Shown here piece by piece: positions 8,747 through 14,708 of a DNA stretch of 64,000 nucleotides. The position numbers and the translations under genes are program-made. The DNA comes from Streptosporangium becharense (lineage in GTDB: Bacteria; Actinomycetota; Actinomycetes; Streptosporangiales; Streptosporangiaceae), in NCBI RefSeq assembly GCF_014204985.1, contig NZ_JACHMP010000001.1:6448001-6512000 (forward strand). The letters run 5' to 3'. The notes beneath the pieces are model-generated. The model saw nothing but the letters and a program-made list of their open reading frames with translations. It did no database searches and had not been told where the DNA came from. Position 1 is the first letter of the stretch. Each line of letters starts with the position of its first letter.

Positions 8747-10747
8747 CTACCGGTCGTCCGGCGGACGCAGACCGGTGTGGGCGGCGAGGAAGGCCAGCAT
8801 GTCGGCGGCCAGGCCGATGGCGCGGCCGGCCGCCCGGCCACCGTGGCCGACGCCGCTCTCGTGGCGCAGCAGGACGGGACGCGAACCCGAGGTGGCCCAC
8901 TGCAGGGCCGCGCACATCTTACGCGCGTGCAGGGGGTCGACACGGGAGTCGCCGCCGAAGGTGGTCAGCAGCGTCGCGGGGTAGTCGACCCCGGCCGTCA
9001 CCCGGTGGTAGGGGGAGTAGCCGAGCAGCCAGCCCAGCTGCTCGGGGTCGTCGGCCGAGCCGTACTCCGGACGCCAGGCGGGGCCGAGCCCCGACCGCTC
9101 GTAGCGGACCATGTCGAGCAGCGGGGCCGAGCAGACCGCGGCGGCGAACAGGTCGGGACGCTGGGTCAGCGCGGCGCCGACCAGCAGGCCGCCGTTCGAC
9201 TCGCCGCAGGCGGCCAGCCGGTCGGGGGTGGTCCAGCCGTCGGTGACGAGCCGTTCGGCCGCGGCCGCGAAGTCGTCGAAGACGTTCTGCTTGCGCTCCA
9301 GCATGCCGTCGCGGTGCCAGGCCGCCCCCTCCTCGCCGCCTCCGCGCAGCTGGGCCAGGGCGAAGACCCCGCCCGCCTCGACCCAGGGCAGCACGTAGCT
9401 GGAGTACGACGGGGTCAGGGAGAGCCCGAAGCCGCCGTAGCCGTACAGGATCGCGGGCCGGGGCCCGGAACCCGGCCGGGCCAGCACGACCATCCGCACC
9501 GGCGTGCCGTCCGCCGAGGGGAAGACCACCTGGCGGGCCGTCAGCTCCGGCGTCTCGACCGCGCCGGGTGCGGCGGCCCACGGCGACGTCCGCCCGCTGC
9601 GCGTGTCGTAGCGGTGCACGCCGGGAGGCGTGACGCTGTCGGTGTAGGTGAACCAGACCTCGTGCCCGCCCTCCGGACGGGTGGTCATCCCCCCCGCCGT
9701 GCCCAGGCCGGGCAGCGGCACCTCACCGCGGCGCCGCCCGGTGGCCAGGTCGTGGACGCCGATCTCGCTGATCGCGTGCCGGGTCCGGCTCACCAGGAGC
9801 ACCTGGCCGGCGACGGCGAACTCGCCGATCACCGCCTCCGGGTCCTCGCCGACCAGGTCGACCCAGTTCCCGGGCGTCGGACGCGCCGGGTCGGCCACGC
9901 ACAACCGTCCCCGGGGCGCCCCCAGCGTGGTCAGCAGGTAGAGGCGCCCGTCACGGCCGACGGCCGCCGCCGTCACCGCGCCGAGACCCCGCTGCACCAC
10001 CCGCAGGTCGGGACGCTCGGGGGAGGACGCGGACAGGTCGGCCAGCCAGAGGTCGTTGCCGCCGTCGCCCGCCGCCGACACCGTCAGCCAGCGCCCGTTG
10101 TGACTGATCTCCAGCCCCCAGGAGCGCTCCTCGCCCAGGACCACGACGTCGTCCTCGGCCGGGGTGCCGAGCCGGTGCAGCCGGACCCTGCGGTCGCGGA
10201 CGTAGAAGAACGCCTTCCCGTCCGGCAGCCACGCCACCGGCGCGTACCGGCAGCGGTCGATCGGGCCGTCCACGACCCGCCCGGTGGCGACCTCCATGAC
10301 CCGCAGCTGCGACCGTTCGTCCCCGTGCCGGGACAGCTGGTAGGCCAGCAGCCGTCCGTCCGGGGCGGGCTGCCACCGGTCGAGCGTGGTCAGCCCGTCC
10401 GCGTCGAGCCGTGCGGGGTCGACCAGTGCCCGCTCCACCCCGTCCGGGCCGACCGTGTAGAGCACCGGGTGCTCCTGGGCGGCCGTACGGCGCAGGAAGA
10501 AACGGCGTCCGCCCCGCCAGACCGGCGCGGAGACCGTCCCGGCGCCGGTCAGCTCGGCGACCCGGGCACGCCACGCGTCACGGCCGGGCAGCGCGGCGGC
10601 GTGGTCGCGCCACAGCTCGTCCTGGGCGGCCGACCAGCTCCGTGTGCCGGGACTGTCCGGGTCCTCCAGCCACCGGTACGGGTCCGGCACCGCATGGCCG
10701 TGCAGGTGGTCGACGATCGGGAGCCGCTCGGCGGGAGGGTAGATCAA
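8747..10747 (-). CDS. prolyl oligopeptidase (S9A), probable lanthipeptide leader peptidase
   Basis: The 666-residue length and order match S9A prolyl oligopeptidases. The start has the signature YPPAER...DPYRWLED; a seven-blade propeller region follows, then the alpha/beta hydrolase domain. Visible catalytic residues are Ser517 (GESNGG), Asp600 with substrate-binding Arg602 (GDSRVDPLH) and His635 (GVGHGG). The TTG start at 10747 overlaps the stop of the ABC transporter gene (TTGA) and has AGGAG 8 nt upstream. Cotranslation with the lanthipeptide genes suggests it removes the leader: in Kribbella flavipeptin a dedicated oligopeptidase, FlaP, cleaves after a leader proline, and both precursors here have exactly one leader proline. 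No signal peptide is seen, so cleavage would be cytoplasmic. Confidence 0.88.
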   Translation of the reverse strand: MIYPPAERLPIVDHLHGHAVPDPYRWLEDPDSPGTRSWSAAQDELWRDHAAALPGRDAWRARVAELTGAGTVSAPVWRGGRRFFLRRTAAQEHPVLYTVGPDGVERALVDPARLDADGLTTLDRWQPAPDGRLLAYQLSRHGDERSQLRVMEVATGRVVDGPIDRCRYAPVAWLPDGKAFFYVRDRRVRLHRLGTPAEDDVVVLGEERSWGLEISHNGRWLTVSAAGDGGNDLWLADLSASSPERPDLRVVQRGLGAVTAAAVGRDGRLYLLTTLGAPRGRLCVADPARPTPGNWVDLVGEDPEAVIGEFAVAGQVLLVSRTRHAISEIGVHDLATGRRRGEVPLPGLGTAGGMTTRPEGGHEVWFTYTDSVTPPGVHRYDTRSGRTSPWAAAPGAVETPELTARQVVFPSADGTPVRMVVLARPGSGPRPAILYGYGGFGLSLTPSYSSYVLPWVEAGGVFALAQLRGGGEEGAAWHRDGMLERKQNVFDDFAAAAERLVTDGWTTPDRLAACGESNGGLLVGAALTQRPDLFAAAVCSAPLLDMVRYERSGLGPAWRPEYGSADDPEQLGWLLGYSPYHRVTAGVDYPATLLTTFGGDSRVDPLHARKMCAALQWATSGSRPVLLRHESGVGHGGRAAGRAIGLAADMLAFLAAHTGLRPPDDR

Positions 10748-12642
10748 GGCACCAGCTCCTGTGTGCTCGAAGGGTTCCAGTGACCGGCGAGGTCGGCGTA
10801 CAGGGGGGAGGCGGTGAGCATCTCCTCGTGCGTGCCGAGCCGGACACTGGTGCCGTCCATGACCAGGACCCGCCGGGCGCGCAGCGCCGAGGTCAGGCGG
10901 TGCGCGACGACGAGGAGCGTGCCGCCGCGCTCGGCGAACGCCCGTTCCGCGCGGGCCTCGGCCGCCGGGTCCAGGTGGCACGTCGCCTCGTCGAGGATCA
11001 CCAGCCTGGCCGGGGCCAGGTAGGCGCGGGCCAGGGCGACCAGCTGCCGTTCGGCCGGGGAGAGCAGGCCGGAGCCGATCTCGGCGTCGTAGCCGCCCAG
11101 CCGCTCCACCAGGTCGCTCAGCCCGACCGCCGCCACCGCCTCGTCCACCGCCTCACGCGGGGCACGGGCGAGGTAGGTCAGGTTCGCCAGGAGGGTGCCG
11201 CGGAAGACGTACGCCTCCTGGGGGATCAGCACCCGGTCGGCCGGATCGAGCCGGTCGGCGGGCACCCCGCCCACCAGGACCAGCCCGGAGTCCGGCCGCA
11301 GCACACCGCTCAGCAGCGCGGCCAGCGTGGACTTGCCGATGCCGCTGGGCCCCACCACGGCGATGTGGTCCCCCTCGGGGACGGACAGGTCGAGGCGGTC
11401 GATCACCGGCTCGGCGTGCGGCCCGTAGGCGAACGTCACCCCCCGCAGCTCGGCGCCGCCGTCCAGGGCGGGGACACGCCGGCGGGCCGCGGGCAGCGGG
11501 CCGTCGTCCCGCAGGAGACGGTCGAGCGCCACCTTCAGCCGGACCCCGTTGATCCCCAGCCCCTCCACCAGGTCGTCCAGCGCGGGAGCCAGCGACTGCG
11601 TGACGTACACCAGGGCACCGAGGATCACGCCGGGACCGGCGCCGCGGCCGATCAGCCACGGTGTCCCGATCAGTACGAGCAGCACCGGCAACCGGCCGCC
11701 CACCGCCAGTGACAGGGTGCGCAACGCGGTCACCCGGGCCAGCGACCGGGCCGCGCGGGCCTGCTCCGCCACCCGCAGGCCGACGCCGGCGGCCACCCGC
11801 TCCTCGGCCCGGCAGGCGGCGATGTCGCGCAGCCCGCCGGCCATGCCGGTCAACTCCTCGGCGGTGCGCTCGTCGGCCAGGATGAAGTCCCGCTGCCGCC
11901 GGGCCAGGGCCCGCAGCGACAGCAGGAACAGGCCCAGCCCCGCGGCGAAGGGAGGCAGCACCAGCGCCAGCACCTCGGGGACCAGGGCCACCAGCCCGAG
12001 CGCGACGCTCACCACCGTGAAGGCGAACGACCTGACCACGGTGATGACCGAGGCGAGGGCGTCGCGGGCCAGCTCGACCTGGAGGTTGGACCGGGCCACC
12101 GCCGCCGGGCCCGCCCCCCGCCCGGACGCGGCCGAGCCGCGCAGCGCGCCGTCGACGACGCGGGCCAGCAGGTCCTCACGGAACGGTTCCACGATCGCGG
12201 CGACGGCCATCACCACCTGCCGCGCGCCGGCCGCCGCCAGCAGCCAGGTACCGCCGAGCACGGCCAGCCAGGCGAACCCGGTGACCGGCCGCCCCGCGGC
12301 GAAGCCGTCGTCGACGGCCCGCGCCACGGCGAGGCCGGCGACCAGCGCGGGCGCGGTCTCCGCGGCGGACCAGGCGCCGAGTCTGACCAGCTGGTACGGG
12401 TCGCGCCGCAGCGCCCGCCGGACGGGGCGGTCCACGCGGTCGCCCACGCGGTCGCCTACGCGGTCGCCCACGCGGGCACGCACCGGCTCGCTGCGGTGAC
12501 GCCCCGCGCGGGCACGTGCCGAGTCGTTCCGGTGACGGCCCGGCGGGCGGTTCACGGGATCATCCGGGCGGTCCGCGAAGCCGTCCGGGCGGTTCGCGAA
12601 GCCGTTCAAGCGGTTCGCGCGGTCGTCCGGAACCCGGCTCAC
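10744..12642 (-). CDS. ABC half-transporter (membrane + ATPase) of the lanthipeptide locus
   Basis: The 632-residue product has an Arg/Asp-rich N-terminal tail of about 70 residues containing tandem GDRV repeats, then a membrane domain. The nucleotide-binding domain carries Walker A GPSGIGKST, a degenerate signature LLSPAERQ (normally LSGGQ), Walker B LVILDEAT and switch His AHRLTS. It starts at GTG 12642, overlapping the TGA of the preceding transporter gene by 4 nt, and its own stop overlaps the oligopeptidase start. The pair corresponds to RamA/RamB-type exporters that move class III lanthipeptides or their precursors across the membrane. The substituted signature motif suggests asymmetric ATP sites in a heterodimer. 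Confidence 0.88.
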   Translation of the reverse strand: MSRVPDDRANRLNGFANRPDGFADRPDDPVNRPPGRHRNDSARARAGRHRSEPVRARVGDRVGDRVGDRVDRPVRRALRRDPYQLVRLGAWSAAETAPALVAGLAVARAVDDGFAAGRPVTGFAWLAVLGGTWLLAAAGARQVVMAVAAIVEPFREDLLARVVDGALRGSAASGRGAGPAAVARSNLQVELARDALASVITVVRSFAFTVVSVALGLVALVPEVLALVLPPFAAGLGLFLLSLRALARRQRDFILADERTAEELTGMAGGLRDIAACRAEERVAAGVGLRVAEQARAARSLARVTALRTLSLAVGGRLPVLLVLIGTPWLIGRGAGPGVILGALVYVTQSLAPALDDLVEGLGINGVRLKVALDRLLRDDGPLPAARRRVPALDGGAELRGVTFAYGPHAEPVIDRLDLSVPEGDHIAVVGPSGIGKSTLAALLSGVLRPDSGLVLVGGVPADRLDPADRVLIPQEAYVFRGTLLANLTYLARAPREAVDEAVAAVGLSDLVERLGGYDAEIGSGLLSPAERQLVALARAYLAPARLVILDEATCHLDPAAEARAERAFAERGGTLLVVAHRLTSALRARRVLVMDGTSVRLGTHEEMLTASPLYADLAGHWNPSSTQELVP

Positions 12643-14309
12643 GGGGCGGCCACCTGGAAGACGGCGCGGTAGCCGGGGTCGGACCACAGGTCCCGGTGGC
12701 TGCCGAAGGCGCGCACCCGCCCTGCGTCCAGCCAGATCACCCGGTCGGCCGCCGCCGCGGTCGCGGCCCGGTGGGTCACGATCAGGCGCGTCCGGTCGCG
12801 CAGCTCGCCGGTGAGCGCGGCGGCGACCTGGCATTCGGTGGCGGTGTCGAGGCTGGAGGTGGCGTCGTCGAGGATCAGCAGCCGCCGTCCCTGCGCGAAC
12901 GCGCGGGCCAGACCGAGCCGCTGCCGCTCCCCCCCGGACATGGGCGCCCGGGCCAGCGGCGTGTCGTACCCCAGCGGGAGGCGCCGCACGAACGTGTCGG
13001 CCCGTGCCGCCCGCGCGGCGGCCCGCACCGCCTCCCCGGACGCGCCGGCCCCGAAGGCGATCGCGTCGCCGACGGTGCCCCCGAGCAGCACCGGGCGTTC
13101 GAACGCGTATCCGACGGCCTCGCGCAGGGCCGAGGGGGACAGCTCGGGCAGCGGGACGCCGTCCAGGCTGACCGTCCCGCGCTCCGGGTCGACCAGGCGG
13201 CCGGCCAGCGCGGCGAGCAGCGACTTGCCGGAGCCGGAGCGGCCGACCACGGCCACCGCCCGGCCGCCCGGGACGAACACGTCGATCCCGTCCAGCACCC
13301 CCGCGCCGACCCCGCGCAGCTCCAGGTCGCCGGGCCCGTGGGGCAGCGACCGCGTGCCGTGGTCGCGAGAGGGCTCGGCGGTCAGCTCCGCGACCCGCGC
13401 GGCGGCGGCGCGTGCCCGCGCCAGGCGGCCGACGTGCCCCAGGGCCGAGCCGAGGCCCGCGCCGAGCACCACGTACCGGGCGGCGGCGTACAGTTCCCCG
13501 GCCGTCAGGTCGCCGGAGGTCAGCCGCAGCCCGCCCATCGCGAGCACAGCCACCTCCAGCAGCGGCACCACGGCACCCGCCTGCACGCCGGCCCGCGCGT
13601 TGGCCCGCCACATCTCCATGGCGTGCCGGCGCAACCTCGGCAGCGCGGACAGCACCCGGGCCCTCTCCCGGTCGGCGGTGCCGGCCGCGGCGATCGTACG
13701 GGCGCCGGCGAGCGCGTCGACCAGGCGGGCGGCGATGTCGCCCTGCGCCTCCTGGTAGCCGCCGGCGATCGAGGTGCTCGCGGTCAGGAAGGCTCGCAGC
13801 ACGAGTGCGATGACGGTGATCCCGGCGACCAGCGTCGCGGTCAGCCAGGGATCGATGAGGGTCAGCGCGAGCACACCGCCGGCGGTGGGGATGAGCAGCG
13901 CGGCGCCGGTGACGACCGCCTCGGGGGCACGGCCGATCTCCTCGGTGTTCAGGGTCGTCCTGATGACCAGCTCCCCCTCGGGGAACCTGCGGGTGATCGC
14001 CGGCCCGACGCCGAGGATGTGCCGTACGACCCGCTCCCGCAGCCACGCCGAGGAGCGCGCGCCGCTCGCCCCCGAGGCCCAGACGCCCAGGGCGTCACAG
14101 GCCACGGCCAGGGTGACGACGGTGGCGCAGATGAGCGGCCAGACCGTCGCCCCGGGCCCGCCGGCCACCAGCTCGTCGACGGCCCGGCCCAGCGCGAACG
14201 GGAGCGCCAGCTCGGCGGCCGCGCCGAGGACGGAGGCGACCGCGAGGACCGCCGGCCAGGCGCCACCGCGCCGTACGGCCTCGGTCACCAGCCGGTCGGC
14301 TGCCCGCAC
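12639..14309 (-). CDS. ABC half-transporter (membrane + ATPase) of the lanthipeptide locus
   Basis: The 556-residue product has six hydrophobic segments in the first 290 residues. The ATPase domain follows: Walker A GRSGSGKSL, signature [14 protein letters not shown], Walker B LLILDDAT and switch THRAAT. Walker B has Asp-Asp rather than Asp-Glu, so the usual catalytic Glu is replaced. The partner transporter keeps the catalytic Glu but has a degraded signature, the complementary pattern expected of a heterodimeric exporter. The GTG start at 14309 has GGAGGG close upstream. It is the first gene after the precursor peptides, separated from them by a perfect hairpin. Confidence 0.88.
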   Translation of the reverse strand: MRAADRLVTEAVRRGGAWPAVLAVASVLGAAAELALPFALGRAVDELVAGGPGATVWPLICATVVTLAVACDALGVWASGASGARSSAWLRERVVRHILGVGPAITRRFPEGELVIRTTLNTEEIGRAPEAVVTGAALLIPTAGGVLALTLIDPWLTATLVAGITVIALVLRAFLTASTSIAGGYQEAQGDIAARLVDALAGARTIAAAGTADRERARVLSALPRLRRHAMEMWRANARAGVQAGAVVPLLEVAVLAMGGLRLTSGDLTAGELYAAARYVVLGAGLGSALGHVGRLARARAAAARVAELTAEPSRDHGTRSLPHGPGDLELRGVGAGVLDGIDVFVPGGRAVAVVGRSGSGKSLLAALAGRLVDPERGTVSLDGVPLPELSPSALREAVGYAFERPVLLGGTVGDAIAFGAGASGEAVRAAARAARADTFVRRLPLGYDTPLARAPMSGGERQRLGLARAFAQGRRLLILDDATSSLDTATECQVAAALTGELRDRTRLIVTHRAATAAAADRVIWLDAGRVRAFGSHRDLWSDPGYRAVFQVAAP

Positions 14310-14335
14310 GGTCCCTCCTTCAGCGGAAACGGGGT

Positions 14336-14371
14336 GTGCCCGGGACAGCCGTCGCCGGCTGTCCCGGGCAC
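14336..14371 (-). terminator. perfect 16-bp hairpin between precursor and transporter genes
   Basis: GTGCCCGGGACAGCCG (14336-14351) and its exact complement (14356-14371) enclose a 4-nt loop. No U-run follows, as is common in actinomycetes. It lies 10 nt after the second precursor gene and just before the transporter ribosome binding site. It could stabilise or partially terminate the transcript and so give more precursor than transporter mRNA. Confidence 0.65.
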
Positions 14372-14381
14372 CGCTCCTCGA

Positions 14382-14513
14382 CTAGTGGCAGAGCAGCAGG
14401 CTCAGGTTGCTGGGCTTGGCCGAGGCGCAGCCCAGGACGGTGAGCGTGCTGCCACCGCCGTGGCCGCCGTAGCCGCCGGGGGTCTCCAGGGTCTGCAGGT
14501 CGAGAAGAACCAT
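14382..14513 (-). CDS. lanA: class III lanthipeptide precursor (LanA, copy 1)
   Basis: The 43-residue peptide is outside usual gene-size limits. The leader begins MVLLDLQTLETP; the LLDLQ-type amphipathic segment matches the (I/L)LDLQ recognition motif of class III leaders. A Gly-rich spacer GGYGGHGGG then precedes the core. The core carries S22-T-L-T25-V-L-G-C29 and S35-N-L-S38-L-L-L-C42, i.e. two Ser-x-x-Ser/Thr-x3-Cys units that become labionin or methyl-labionin (or lanthionine) rings; the second resembles the SLLLC region of SapB. The peptide ends in His. GTGAGG lies about 6 nt before the ATG. The core is identical to that of the preceding copy. Confidence 0.88.
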   Translation of the reverse strand: MVLLDLQTLETPGGYGGHGGGSTLTVLGCASAKPSNLSLLLCH

Positions 14514-14575
14514 GTCGTTACCTCACTTCTTGACTTCTTGGGGAACCGCTATGGGGGAGGAGGTGCCGCCGGCCG

Positions 14576-14704
14576 TCAGTGGCAGAGCAGCAGGCTCAGG
14601 TTGCTGGGCTTGGCCGAGGCGCAGCCCAGGACGGTGAGCGTGCTGCCACCGCCGCCGTGGCCGCCGCTGGGGGTCTCCAGGGTCTGCAGGTCGAGAAGAA
14701 CCAT
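14576..14704 (-). CDS. lanA: class III lanthipeptide precursor (LanA, copy 2, directly after lanKC)
   Basis: The 42-residue peptide has leader MVLLDLQTLETP, spacer SGGHGGGG and the same 22-residue core as the neighbouring copy. Its rings would form from S21/T24/C28 and S34/S37/C41. The ATG lies 4 nt after the TAA of lanKC and its GGAGGTG ribosome binding site is built from the last lanKC codons, so translation is probably coupled. The only leader proline, P12, sits just before the Gly/His spacer and is the natural cut site for the prolyl oligopeptidase of the locus. A second proline, P33, lies between the two ring motifs and might be protected by modification. Confidence 0.88.
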   Translation of the reverse strand: MVLLDLQTLETPSGGHGGGGSTLTVLGCASAKPSNLSLLLCH

Positions 14705-14708
14705 GTCG

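Noticed and set aside
14382..14704. Two near-identical peptides as remnants of a duplicated toxin or a CRISPR-like repeat
   Set aside because: Each has a start, a ribosome binding site and class III leader and core motifs next to lanKC, which explains the duplication as precursor copies.
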